The notes under the pieces were generated by a model. The model was not told where the DNA came from and ran no database searches. It was given only the letters and a program-made list of their open reading frames with translations. Shown piece by piece: positions 12,423 to 24,275 of a stretch of 64,000 nucleotides of DNA; within the stretch, counting starts at the first letter, position 1, and each line of letters starts with the position of its first letter. Source of the stretch: Apodemus sylvaticus (taxonomy: Eukaryota > Chordata > Mammalia > Rodentia > Muridae); contig NC_067495.1 in the NCBI RefSeq assembly GCF_947179515.1, forward strand, positions 138,724,596 to 138,788,595, written 5' to 3'. Both the position numbers and the translations under genes were made by a program.

Positions 12423-12845
12423 CTGTGGTGGTTTGAATGGGAATAGGATCCTATATTGGAATTCTTGGTACCCAGTTGATGGAAATGTCTGGGAAGAATT
12501 AGAGAATGTGGTTTTGGCAGAGGAGCTGTGTCACTGTGGGTGGGCTCTAAGTTGTCAAGAGCCCATGGTATTCTCAGTTAATTCTTTTTAACTCTCTGCC
12601 TCATGCTAGTGAATAAGATATAAACTCTCAGCTATTGTTCCAATACCATGCCATGCTTCTCTGCCAACCACCGTACACCCTGCCATGAGGATCATGGATT
12701 TTTACCCTTTAGACCTGCTATTAGCCCTGATTTAATGTGCTCCTTTTTTTTTTCTTTTATATGTCCTTGGTCTTGGTATTTCTTCTCTAATTTTATATAT
12801 ATATATATATTAGTGTACCTAGTAATAACAGCCAAATTTATAGAC
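12423..12845 (+). mobile_element. MaLR-like LTR (ORR1/MT group)
   Basis: The block opens 'tgtggtggtttgaatgggaa' and carries the 'gagctgtgtcactgtgggtgggct' type segment (12521-12546) and 'atgccatgcttctctgcc' near 12648. It closes with a 'ccttggtcttggtatttctt' phrase. This order is that of mammalian MaLR LTRs. A short TA run at 12797-12811 has expanded inside it. No internal region or partner LTR is seen, so it is a solo LTR. The subfamily is not certain. Confidence 0.55.
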
Positions 12846-13764
12846 ACACACATATGAGATTTTTGGAGAAGAAACTTTAGTGAGGTTTTACATATTTTAA
12901 GTATTTTAAACGAGTGCTTGCATTATTTATAAATGAATTTCAGCATAAAGCTTCATGTAGATCTTATTGGAAGTAGACAAATTAGTCTGTTTCTCACTGC
13001 TAAGTAAGTAATCACCAACTGAAATACCATCACTATGAGATACCTTTCCAATTCCTATTTTTTACAAAAATTGGCTGGCATGTGTGTTTCTTGCATACCC
13101 AAATCCAGAGTTCTTGGGTGGGTGCACTGGGAGCAAATAATAATAATAATAATAATAATAATAATTAAAAGTAGTGTAAGGCTTTAGGTTCACAGTTGTA
13201 AATTTAGTTTGCATTTTAGATAAGGAATAGCTGGTTAAATAATTGACAGTTATCTGAATTACTGACTATAAATAAAGTCAAATGCACATGTTTTGAAATC
13301 TGTTATTTGGCTTAATGATGTACGCATATTTTTTGTTGAATAGATTTGCAAAGAGAATTTTTTGACACAGAAAGCAGTAAGGTGTCTTTGCCACTTTAGT
13401 GACTAGGATAGGGTGAGTAAAACTTTCATTATAATGCTGGAAAGCTAAACCCTATGTGAAGGTAAGACTTGATTTTCAATTTAACATACTTTAGATTAAA
13501 GGGAACGTTAATGAAGGCTTATTTAGATAAGGTTTGCCTGTGATCTTGCTGTGCCCATGGAGGACTATCTCGTTTACCTTAAATGAGATGCGAAGACCTG
13601 CTTATTGTGGGTTCCACTATATAAGAGCAGAAAAAAAATTGCTAAGCACTAATAAATATGCATTCATTAAGACTAGTTTAAAGTTCTACCATCTTGAGTG
13701 TTTAATCCTAAGTGAGACATCTATGCTCTACATTTCACTCAAAGCTCAGGAATCATCATAGAAA
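12846..13764. other. Non-coding stretch with an (AAT)n microsatellite
   Basis: An (AAT)n run occupies about 13136-13165. Otherwise I recognise nothing. Confidence 0.5.
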
Positions 13765-14290
13765 AATGAACAGAAAGATTGTAACAGTTGAGGTATGTGG
13801 ATGACTACAAAGAAATGGAATTTTCCCAGAAGCTACACATAGCATCACCAAGGTTGTGACATAATATATTAGACCAACAAAAGATCAAGCCAGATAAAGC
13901 TTCAGTATGAGAAGTGGTTGTGAAATCCTACTCTTAACTCAAGAGATACTGGCAGTTGGTGGATGCTGGAAGAGGAATGCCATTTTTATTTTTTACAAGG
14001 ATGCAGCTCCTGAAATGTTAAGGTTGATCCAGCCGATGATCATACCATACACACACTGGCAGCACTGAGCAGATTCTGTGGGAACAAACAAACAAACAAA
14101 CACAATAATAAGAAAAAACAACCAACCAACTCCCTGTCCCCGCACCCTGTAAACTACAACAAACTAAAAACAAAAAACAAAAAACAAAAAAAAACAAAGC
14201 AAAAAAACACTGGAAGGGAATAGTTGCGGATGGAAAACGGGGTAAACTGGACAGGATAAAGGTAAACTTGTTCAAAGCACATTGTATGCA
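13765..14290 (+). mobile_element. L1 (Lx-type) 3' UTR fragment
   Basis: It contains the old-L1 3' UTR landmarks in order: 'atgactacaaa', 'agatcaagccaga', 'agagatactggcagttg', 'ggcagcactgagcagattctg' (14058-14078), then A/C-rich simple sequence at 14085-14210. The ORF2 part is missing and no poly(A) tail is preserved. Confidence 0.65.
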
Positions 14291-14794
14291 TATATGAATG
14301 TATCAAGGAAAAACAACAAAAATCATACAAGAAAATGTTCCTGCTGCCTTAATTCTTTCCTCAGTGATAGATTGGAATTGTCGTAAAAATGAAACTAAAG
14401 TAAACTAAAAAACCCAATGGTTTCTTTTGACAGGGAATTTTATCACAGTAACTGAAAACAAAACTAGGACAGAAACCAGCACTAAGAAGTGGTTAGTTAC
14501 TATGAAATACCTGACCATTTGGTTTTTCGTTCTTTGGAATTAGTTTGTGGGAGGAATGTAGAAGAGTTTATAAACTTAGGTTGGTAAAAACCCCGAGTGT
14601 CACCAGAAACCTCATTTTATAAATACTCAAGTTCAGTTAAAGGGTGAAAGCCTAATGTGAAGGGGTTCCCTGGAATTGAAAAGCAATCATTTCCTTTGTG
14701 TCCTTTCAGCACACAGAAGCTCATACAACTGTCTTCCAATGGTGGTGGTGGGGGTGTGTCAGGGTACATTTCCAGCTAAAAGAAAAACATAGTA
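14291..14794. other. Non-coding stretch, with a possible repeat end
   Basis: A 'ttttatcacagtaactgaaaa' like phrase at about 14440-14475 resembles the end of a rodent dispersed repeat. The rest is unrecognised. Confidence 0.35.
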
Positions 14795-15255
14795 CTAGGT
14801 TTTTTCTGTTCACAATTTGTTTTTTATTCATGTTTCTTCCCAGTTACATTCTCTCCCTCCTTTCCTCTCCTCTCTACCCTGCCCTTACAAATCCCATCCC
14901 CCATTACTTCATTCTCTTCTCCTTGGGTATCACCTTGGAACATCTACTACCAGCAGTGCTAAGCACTTCCTCTCCCACTGAGGCCCAACCAGGCAGTGAG
15001 ATAGTGGAAGGGGTTCTAATGGTAGGAAACAGAGTCAAAGATAGCCTCTGGTCCAGTTGTTAGGGGGACAGACATGAAGATCAAGCTGCACATCTGCTAC
15101 AAATGTGTAGGGGTCCTAGGTCCAGGTCCTACACACTATTCTTTGGCTGGTGGTCCAGTCTCTGTGAGACCCCATGGTCCCAGGTTAGTTAATGTATAGG
15201 ACTTCTTGTGGTGTCCTTTACCTCTTCATCTTGCCCACTTTTATTCCCCACAGTT
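14795..15255 (-). mobile_element. L1 (Lx-type) 3' UTR fragment
   Basis: On the plus strand it reads as an inverted L1 3' UTR: a pyrimidine-rich tail end (14810-14900), 'tgggtatcaccttggaacat', 'cacttcctctcccactgagg', then 'gtcccaggttagtt'. The same 3' UTR type appears at 34761-35360. The 121-codon plus frame here is antisense and incidental. Confidence 0.7.
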
Positions 15256-15890
15256 TCACAAGACTTCTTGAGCTCCTAAGAATGAAAGATAAACGATTTA
15301 TGGAGTCATGGGGAGCAATTAAGACAAGACAATGTGTATCAGGGTGGGAGTATTATTGGCCATGAGAACTTATTATCCGAAGCAGTGAAAGTGATGTGTC
15401 AGTTGCAATACAGACCTCGGAGTATTGGAGATTCCAGGACTGGAGGCTATCTGCCAGGAAGACTGCAAATGTGGAGCAGAATTATCGTAGAAGAAAAGCT
15501 GCATGATCCATAGGTGGCAGGCCTGGAGAAATGGGCATCTCATCCATTTTTTGAAGCTCCAGACGATAAAGAGATCTAGGGTTTGATACTTGTCATGCTG
15601 GATTTTGAGTTTATTACTTCTTGCTATTCATCAACTTTTCCTTTTTAAAATGAGAATATTTATTTTGTGTCATAGGCTGATCATAGGTAACTAGCTTTTC
15701 ATTTAACAAGAGCGCATAGTGGAGTGAATTTGGACTTTTAAAGTTTTAGAATTTTTAAAGATTACCAGGAATTCTAAAGTTGAGCTGTTTTTTACATTGT
15801 GAGATGAACATAAGAATATGGGCAAGGGACAAAATTATACAACTGAAGCAGTGCATTTATGTGTCAAACTGACAAGAGTTAGTTGCCATA
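15256..15890. other. Non-coding stretch, possibly old repeat
   Basis: No gene. The stretch at 15780-15890 leads without a break into the next element and may be its upstream part. Confidence 0.35.
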
Positions 15891-16400
15891 GTTTATTTAA
15901 ATATCAATTTGACATAATCCAGAATCACCACAAAGGAGAGATTATCTAAATTAGGTTGGCCTGTGGGCGTGTCTGTGGGAAATTATCTTTTTTTTTTGTT
16001 TGTTTGTTTTTGTTTTTGGTTTGAAAGATAGTATTTTCTTTCTTTTTTAAATTTATTTTCTATATTCTTTGTTTACATTCCAAATGCTTTCCCCTTTCCC
16101 AGTTCCCCCTCCCCATATGTCCCAAGAATAAGGGAGATTATCTTGATTGTGTTAGTTACGGTGGTCAGTTCTATCCATCATGGATTGTACCTTTATCTAA
16201 GGAAGATGATCCTGAACTATCTACGAATAGGGACAAGCACAACATTAAAAATTATGCATGAATTAATTGCTCTCTGTTCATATTATGGATGGCAGTTGAG
16301 TAGCTGTCCCAAGCTGCTGCCGCATCTTACCTCTAGTGATGAAGTATAAACTGGAATAGTGCAAGCAAATAACATTCTCTCTATATTGCCTCCATCACAG
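15891..16400 (+). repeat. Old rodent interspersed repeat, split by an L1 tail
   Basis: The left part (15891-15988) includes 'ggcctgtgggcgtgtctgtggg', and the right part resumes at about 16134. The opening matches the repeat at 1120-1475. The two halves are separated by the antisense L1 tail at 15989-16133. The family is not assigned. Confidence 0.45.
15989..16133 (-). mobile_element. Short L1 3' end with target-site duplication
   Basis: A T-rich tract (the complement of the poly(A) tail) is followed by a reversed L1 3' UTR ('ttctatattctttgtttaca'). Flanking copies 'gaaattatct' (15979-15988) and 'gagattatct' (16134-16143) match at 9 of 10 bases and look like the target-site duplication. It is a strongly 5'-truncated insertion into the older repeat. 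Confidence 0.7.
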
Positions 16401-18902
16401 CATCAGAAAAATAAATAACACACTCTCTAAATACACATTAACAAGCTTCCCATTAAACTTTGAAGGAAATAATGACCAAGGGGGGGAGTATTATGAAATT
16501 TGATCATGCTGGCAATCCTTTCATATAGATTGAAAACATACCCACTGAAGCCCTGGATGCCAATCAGTAGTTCTGCAAGCATGCAAGAAGCCTAATATAC
16601 CTGTCTTCCTAGCCATTATATGTCAGTGATGTGATGAAAGTACAAAGTTTTATTGACTTCCCCATTGACATTCACATTTTCATTGACTAAGGAGAGAAAC
16701 CTATTGCTCTGCTAGAAGCAGGAAACAGACATTATACCTGAGAACTATGTTGGCTGCAGCTTTCCTTTCTATCATGTTCCACAGAATGGATTTTATTAAT
16801 GGAACTGATCAGTTTACCCTGCAGTCTACACTTATTTCCTCTTTCTTGCTACTGTAGTCTTTACAAGGTTAAGTGCATTTTACTTAGCTTGGCAAACGAG
16901 ATTTTTCTTAGTCAGACTTCCTCTCCCGGTGCACACTCACCTTTTTTCCTACCTAGACTCTACACTGCAGTCACATAGTCATTGTAAAGCATCGCCTGTC
17001 ATCTTGCCAAGCTCCTGATTCTTTTTCTATTAATTTGCTCTTTTGTGTGCTCGAATTTCCATCTCCTCCTATGTCATGCAAAACTCATTTTCCAGGACTC
17101 TGAACATTATTCACATTTTCCCTAAGAAGTCCATTTTCCCATGACAGATAATCAATCTACTCTCAGTGTTTTTCCTTACTTGGAGAACTTAGGTTTGGTA
17201 CATGCCGAGTGGTACTACATGTGCCTATTTGTGTGTTCTTTCACTTCAGATCTAAGGTCAGAGCTGTAATTTGTTAACTCTGCTTTATCTGCACCACCAT
17301 TTATTACCATAAGAAATATGTTAAAATATTGATCCAGTCCTTCCCACTTTCACATGCAGCATAAAATATTTGGGCTTATCAAAGTATATATATCTTAATT
17401 GTCTTAGGTAGTTCAGATATTTTCAAGGTATTATAGACTAGTAAAGTCAGGATTCCCTGATAGATATATTGGAATTGGCAGTTGAAACAATGTGAACAGT
17501 TGATGTTTATCTTCTATTGGAAAGACTTACAATCCCACTGAGAGTATTTATTTCCACTGGGAGTTTTTAATAACATATTCACTTTCATACTTTTATATAT
17601 GTTATGTGCATTATTATTGCACATTAATATCAATTATATAATATATGGAACATGAGCAAGTCATGACAGGAAATATTGATAATGGTAATTACTGCTGAAC
17701 TTGAATGCAGGTATGATTTCTAGTACATTATACGGTTTGGTCACAGTTACAAAATTATGCCTTGACCAAGAATTGAAAAGTTTAATATTAATAGCTGTGT
17801 AGAAATCTGAATTATAAAGTATCGTTAAATTGTTATCAAGTTCAGCTGGAAAACATGCTAATACCATGGCCAAACACGTAAATTGTCATAAATCTGGGGA
17901 CTACACAAAAGTGCAAACAAAACTGTTTTCTCTGATACTTGTTGGTTTCAGACATCTTTTTGTCATCTAGAGAATGTTAATTTGTCTGTTGCCTCTAAAA
18001 GACCTCGCTCAAGAGTCTGTGGCAAGAAAATGAATACTATTCACAAATCAATGCCATATAGTCAATGGTCTCAAGAGGCTGGTCTCTTTTTCAGTAGAAA
18101 AGATAAGAACTGATAGTGATATCGCATGTGTTCAGGCTTCCCAGTGAAAGTTGCTATGGTAGTTCTGATGCACTAGTTGAAACTACTAGAGCTTAGGGAT
18201 ACCTTGGATAGAGATAAGAATTTTCCAGCCAATAAAACTATCATAAGACTTCTTTGTTCCTAGTAGAGAGCTCATATTTCCTTTTCTTCTGGATGCCTAT
18301 GAAAAAGGCAAACTGATCTATAAAATGAAATTGGATCTTTGCACCTCTGAAATCTATTTCCATTTGATTTATGCCCTCTGTACAGACTGGAATATGGTAG
18401 CAAGATATAAATTGCTCAGGTATTCTAATAAATTTTCCTCTCATCATTTCAGAATGGTTCTACTGCTAGAATAGCATATTCTCTTAAAGGGCATCTAACT
18501 GTAATCCTTCACTGTATATTGAAAACTATAATCCTAGGGGTCTTGACATTTTTCCAAACCATGAGTTACCTCTCTGCTGGTCAGCATAAGTAATAATATT
18601 TATTTCTTCATTTGCAATCATCATGCCTTTCAAAGTGAAAAGCCAGTATACCTTATGGGATTTCTACAATAACATCTGGTAACTTAACTACACAGAGAAA
18701 AATAACCAGATGAAGGAAAGAGTAAAAGAAGACAATAGGATGGCAATAAATGAAACGGAGCTTGGTATTACTGCAACTTGAGTTATTTTATTTTTAGTCA
18801 GCACTCCTTTGATTTTCATATCCCCATTATAGGAAGTATTGAGTCAGGAATTTTACTTTTTGATCTTTATATATGGGTAGAACAGATGCGTGTTTCAAGT
18901 TA
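16401..18902. other. Single-copy-looking non-coding stretch
   Basis: About 2.5 kb with no recognised repeat or gene. A 68-codon minus frame at 18241-18447 was considered and rejected. Confidence 0.45.
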
Positions 18903-18985
18903 GCTAGGGCTAGGAAATTGCTCAGCAACAGGGCAGTTGACATAGGTTCAGTGTTTAGCACCGCAAAGCAAAAATAATATGTGCT
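18903..18985 (+). mobile_element. Possible ID-like tRNA-derived SINE
   Basis: The order 'gggctaggaaattgctcagc' (18906-18925) then 'ggttcagtgtttagcaccgc' (18945-18964) resembles the A box and B box regions of rodent ID elements. It is strongly diverged, and the A-rich tail is weak. Confidence 0.4.
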
Positions 18986-19029
18986 TGAATGTATAATACC
19001 ACTCTCACTTACAGCAGTTTCCTACCCTA

Positions 19030-19260
19030 ATCAGTTTTAACTGCTTTAAAAAATACAAATCACAGGGTGGCTAAAAGATCTAAGTTATTTCTTTCTCACC
19101 ATTATGGATGCTGTGAAGTCAAAGATGCATATGATGGTAGATTTGGTTCTAAGTGAGGCCTCTCTTCCTGCCTGACAAGTGGTGATTGTTTTATCATGAT
19201 TGTACTGGTGGATAAAGAACACTAGAGTCTCTTCATCTTGCAGAAAATAAAAAGGTTGAT
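19030..19260 (+). repeat. Possible ancient mammalian repeat
   Basis: 'cacagggtggctaaaa', 'tttctcaccattatggatgc' and 'tgaggcctctcttcctgcct' appear in the order seen in a mammal-wide dispersed repeat also common in human. Divergence is high. Confidence 0.35.
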
Positions 19261-19684
19261 TTAGTCACAAGGGAGGACTTTTCACTCATAAGCTCCTTGA
19301 AGTTTAATTGCACTTTGATGGTTTCCATCTCCAATTATCCTGATATTATATATTGGTTGTTCATCATAGAAATTTTGAGGAATGCTCTTTCATCTATCAT
19401 AACTTTTAATTAAAATACATGTTGGCAATGGTGGTCCAAACCAAGTTTGTATCATTGGCTATTTTTCATTCACTAGACATTCAAGATATACCTTGTATAT
19501 TAAAGCAGTATTTAAACAGTATTTTGAATAGAAAACATAAATGCGATTTTCCCCTCATCAGTTAACATAACAGTATTTGAAAAATAATTTTACCTAGTTT
19601 TTATTCAGTGCTGTCATAGATATTCAGAAAGTCATCTGTCCATAATATTATCTATTTGTGTGTAATAAACGAATTTAAACTTAG

Positions 19685-19985
19685 TGGTTTGAAACAATAA
19701 CCTATTATGTCCTTGTTTGTCAGGACTAGGAATCTGGAAGATTACTCAAGTGCCTTTGGCCCAACGTTTACCATTAGATTGTGATCAAGAAGTATACATG
19801 GAGTTCAGGATGACAGCAAAGTTTGATGGGAAGAAGAACCTTGCAACTCACTCTCTTGACGTTTTGGTCAGGATTTATTCCCTTACATATGGGCCACTGC
19901 AAATGATTTTCCTAGGTTGTGGTAGCTGCCTGGAGGTTCAACAGGGATGCAAGAAGAGTGAGCAACATTTCTGAGAAAGGAGTGC
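19685..19985 (+). repeat. Possible ancient mammalian repeat, second type
   Basis: 'ggtttgaaacaataac', 'ggactaggaatctgg' and the later 'tgggccactgcaaatg ... gtagctgcctgg' follow the order of another mammal-wide LTR-like repeat. The 85-codon frame through it is incidental. Confidence 0.35.
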
Positions 19986-21526
19986 CAGTCATTTCACAAC
20001 AAAATTTCAGAAACAACATAAAACTAGTCCTACTAAATTTATTTCTTGATGGAGTGTCAATAAGTCCAAATAATTCATCACAGAAAGTGACCCAGTGGTT
20101 GTAGATGACACAATGATATATAAACCAGGTGTGAAAGATATCCACAGACTTTCTTAGTGGCATTCCAGCATGTACTACTTCTATTCAAGATTACATTTAA
20201 TGTACACATATAATGTAAATTTGCATTTATTTTCTTAGAACGTAACTTTAGTATTAGTTTTCTTTTACTACACCATAAATTACTACTAAACTTCCTCAAG
20301 GATTAAGAGAACTAAGTCCTTAGCCCACAGGCTTGATAAGATTGTTTAAAACAATTTTAAAACCTTAAAAATAAGATGAGAAATCACAATTTAAGGTGAA
20401 TGTTAGTGGAGTATATTTGATGAAATAAAGATATCTGATAATTGACTTTTTATACTAAGAGAATGAGAATGAGGGTGAATTAAGATAGAGGTAACTTCGA
20501 TTTAAAAATTAATCACATTCCTTTAAAGTCTGAAGTCTAACTCCTCACAAGAGAGAATTGAGCTAGTACTATACAACCAGTGTGCTTTATGGAAATTAAA
20601 AATAATTGCTCTGTTACCATCCTTTTTTCCATTTGTAGCCTTCCAATCAAGAACTTTATTGTTATGAAAGCTTTGGAAGTAAAATTTGGTAGCATTCATT
20701 GAATATCGTGGAATTACTTGAATGTTGCCCCTAAAATCACATACACAGAAAAGTGTCAAAATTTGAAATAACTATCAGATAGTTGATAAAATCAATTATA
20801 AACACATCTTTATTTGACTGAACTAATACCCTTTTTAGTGCAAATAGCAATATTCCTGTGGTGATTTGTGCACACAAACTGGGCAAATTGTTTAAAATAG
20901 CAACTCTCCATTTCAATTTCAAAAAGCAACAAGCTTGCAAAAAAGAAACCACACATAATGAAAAACTGGAGCTGTAAATGTCCATAGTCCTCTGCACAAA
21001 CATACAGTATATTCCTAGAAATTCAGAAGATCATGAAAGTATATGGGGTAAGTAAATTCTTAAAGATACCTGCTCTCCACAGGTTGGTTTTGCATATTAT
21101 CTTGACCATTTCTATCACCAGGTAGTGGAAGCTAAGACAAGTTAGTTGTCAACTGACTTGATAAATGCTGAACATGTACACCAATGTGTAACTGATTTGG
21201 AGTGTATTTCTGCTCCAAGGGATTTAAGAACACTTCTATTCTCTTGTATATAAGCATGGGAGAGAACAATAACAAACTTAGAAAATTGGTTCAGAAAAAT
21301 TACCGAATAAAACAAATGTGATTACAACAAAATTTTTAAAAAAGACTTGACAGAGCAAAATGAACTGAGTCTGAATTTTGGAACTTGTACACAATTTTTA
21401 ATAGACATATAGCTTTAATAAAATTATGAGAAGGCAGAAAATGACCCAAACTGAATGAGCTATGCATAATTCCCAAATCAATTGCTATTAATAGAATAAG
21501 GTGATATGTGTATATTAGACATTTTT
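19986..21526. other. Single-copy-looking non-coding stretch
   Basis: No gene or repeat recognised. All frames are short and lack any familiar motif. Confidence 0.45.
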
Positions 21527-21672
21527 AGATTTTTTTAAAGACAGGGTCCCTCTATATAGCTGTGGATAGCCTGAAATTCACTCTGCAGGCCAGGCTGGCC
21601 TTGAACTCAGAGAGATCCAGCTGCCTGTGTCTCCAAGAGTACTACTACTAATGGTTTGTGCCATTTTACCTA
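21527..21672 (-). mobile_element. B1 SINE (old)
   Basis: On the plus strand it reads as the B1 complement: 'gacagggtccctctatatag', 'ccaggctggccttgaactca', then a decayed head. It is about as diverged as the copy at 3861-4024. Confidence 0.75.
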
Positions 21673-22625
21673 GCTCATATATCAGTCTTATTAGATTAAC
21701 AACTTCAAATAATCAGTGATGCTTTTCAGTCTTCACTTGATTGCAATGTACATAGACAAATACTAATGCATTCTTTTCAAGTAGCTCTGTGATGGTAATT
21801 TTCTGGAAATTAGCATGTGACTTAATGAATTGAATGGAGAAGATTCACCATGAAAGTTACATGGTTCCAAATAATCACCTGAAAAAGTCTGAGTAGAACA
21901 AAGAGATAAAGTAAAAGGCCAAATTCTCTGCAAATAGTATATGTTTTTTCTCCTTTATTTAGATAAAAAAATATCACATACCTTCTCCCTGTTGGATTTC
22001 TGAACTTACAATCATTGCCCTCAAGTCTCTCAAGTGTTCATCCACAATTAAGAGTAACATTATTGAAAAAAAAAAAGAGTAACATTATTGGCTTCTTTTG
22101 TCCCAAAGTCCTTGGGTTAGATTGAGGCTCCTAGTTGTATCCTTGCACCTCCAGCTTGCAGATTACTGATTATAGGATGACTTGGGTTCTATAATTGTCA
22201 AAATCACTAATCACTTCTTTTCTTTTCATCTGTCTGTCTGCCTATCCACCTAACCATCTATTATGTCCTACTGGATATGTCTTTCTAAAATATCATGTAT
22301 CAAGCACAATAAAAGAGCTGAAAGAAATACAGAGCTAAGTTCACAATATGATACATTTGAGAACTTAATTACTTTCTATATTTAGAATAGGAAAATTGTT
22401 GAGTTTAAAAGTAGATTAATAGTCATCAGGAGATGAAAGAATGGCACATAGGGATTTCATGGATAATAATGGATATATTCTAGAACAATAGTAATGCTGA
22501 TAGCTGAAGAAAAGTAAGCTGAAATTCACTGATGACAGTTTATGACATAAAACGTTTAAATATACAATGGGTTCCAAAGGGGATTTTATGTTTTGTCAAA
22601 ACAGTAACTGTGATCATTATTCCTT
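21673..22625. other. Non-coding stretch
   Basis: Contains the poly(A)-separated direct repeat at 22050-22090, listed separately. Otherwise unrecognised. Confidence 0.45.
22050..22090. repeat. 16-base direct repeat around nine A residues
   Basis: 'aagagtaacattattg' occurs at 22050-22065 and again at 22075-22090, with only A residues between. This is what a target-site duplication with nothing but a poly(A) tail between the copies would look like. Confidence 0.85.
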
Positions 22626-23185
22626 GTGGTCAACTTGATTATATCTGAAATGAACTATAATCCAGAAATGGAGGGCACATCTGTGATCCAGATCTTGAGG
22701 CTGGAAAATAGGTTTCTGACCTGGATCCCAACGTGAAGATCTTGAGGCATAGTGGCTGTGAAAATCTTAGGTCCAGGCAAAGGTGTACATGCCTTTAATT
22801 CCAGGAGACTTATGAAAGCAGATCTCTGAGTTCAAGGTTAGCCTGGAATAAAGCAAATTTTAAATTCAGGAATGAGGGTACACAACTTTTATCTTGGCCA
22901 CACCTTCTACTGGAGGCCTACATAAGGACATTGGAAGAAGAAAGATTCATTCTTCGATTATTTGCACTTACTTGCCAGAACATCTGTTGGAACCTACTTC
23001 TGAAGGAGACCAGCTTAAACAAGTAGCCTCATGGAACTGAGAAACTACTAGATTCTTGGACTTCCCATTCATAGTTGTCCATCGTTAGGTTAGTTGGACT
23101 ACAGACTGTAAGTCATTATAATAAATTCCCTTAATAAATAGAGACATTCCATAATTTCTATGACTCTAGAGAACCCTAAGACACT
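22626..23185 (+). repeat. Rodent interspersed repeat with a B1-like core
   Basis: It starts 'gtggtcaacttgattatatc'. A B1-like segment (about 22775-22850) includes 'tgcctttaattccagg' and 'agatctctgagttcaaggt'. It then has 'ggcctacataaggacattgg', ends with 'gtaagtcattataataaatt', and closes 'ctctagagaaccctaag'. The element at 33460-33720 carries the same end in the other orientation. I cannot name the family. An LTR-like organisation is possible, given the AATAAA-type signal near the end. Confidence 0.55.
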
Positions 23186-23411
23186 ACCTATGGATAGTTT
23201 AGTTGCTAGCCTCTGAATAATCATGAATGATATTTACAAATAATGATATAGAAAATTGTTAGAGATTCAGAATTGACTTTGGGTGATGTTTTGAAAGGTG
23301 AGTTATATTCTTTTGCTGTCTTCAAAAAACAGATAGGACCTGGCTCTGCACACTTTTGCTGCTCCTTCTTTAAAGAAATATCATTTGATTAAACAGACAA
23401 AGACAGATTCA

Positions 23412-23758
23412 AGGGGTTTGCAGTCCCATAGGAGGAACAACAATATGAACCACGCAGTACTCCCAGAGCTCCCAGGGATTAACCCACCAACCAAAGAGTA
23501 CACATGGAGGGACCCATGGCTCCAGTTGCATATGTAGCAGAGGATGGCCTTGTCTGACATCAACAGGAGAGGCTCGTGGTCCTGTGAAGGCTTGATGCCC
23601 CAGTGTAGGGGGATACCAGGGTGGGGAGGAAGGAGTGGGTGAGTCAGGAACACCTTCATAGACACGGGGGGAGGGGGAGAGGATAGGGGATTTCAGTGGG
23701 GGTGACCAGGAAAGGGGATAGCATTTGAAATGTGAATAAAGAAAATATCCAATAAAAA
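23412..23758 (+). mobile_element. L1 3' UTR, comparatively young
   Basis: A clean 3' UTR: 'ggggtttgcagtcccatagg', 'cagtactcccagagctccca', 'gtacacatggagggacccat', a G-rich tract at 23665-23700, then 'tttgaaatgtgaataaagaa' and an AATAAAAAA end. It is 5'-truncated within the 3' UTR and carries no coding sequence. The TSD is unclear. Confidence 0.9.
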
Positions 23759-23764
23759 AAACAG

Positions 23765-24275
23765 ATCTGGAGACAAAGAAGAGGAAGGGGAACCATAATC
23801 AAGATATATTATGGAAAGCTACATGGCCAGCAGCAGTTGGCCAATAGAAAATGTAGGAGCCTTTTCTTATAGTATTGTCAGGAGCTTTTCCTTTTTTAAA
23901 AGAATTTACCTTATTATGTTTTATTTTTATTTTACTTATATATTCTTTTTATTTCACAGGTCCTTTGTCTACATATTATGAATTCTACTTTACTACATTT
24001 TTTAAAATAGGATTCCTTAGTGTACAAATGAGTCCTGGGTCTCTGTTTTTTGTGCCTTCTCTTGGGATCTTTCTTTGGTTTGATTTGTACTTTTCTTTGT
24101 GTTTATATTTGTTATATATTATATATTATTATATTATATTATGCTAATTCCTTGGAGGCCTGTTTGTTTTCTAATGAGAGATAAAAGGGGATAGATCCTG
24201 ATGGAAGGAGAAGAGGGAGGGGAATCATAATCAAGGAATATTATGTGAGGAAAAAAAGCTATTTTAAATAAATGG
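23765..24275 (+). mobile_element. L1 (Lx-type) 3' UTR pieces
   Basis: An L1 tail-like phrase at 23787-23815 is followed by a second, longer 3' UTR (about 23870-24275). That one has 'gagtcctgggtctctg', 'ctcttgggatctttctttgg', 'cctgtttgttttctaatgag' and the end 'gggaggggaatcataatcaa'. It is older than the neighbouring copy at 23412. Confidence 0.6.

Noticed and set aside
18241..18447. 68-codon minus-strand frame with protein-like composition
   Set aside because: No motif or homologue is recognised, and one frame of this length is expected by chance in a 64-kb window.
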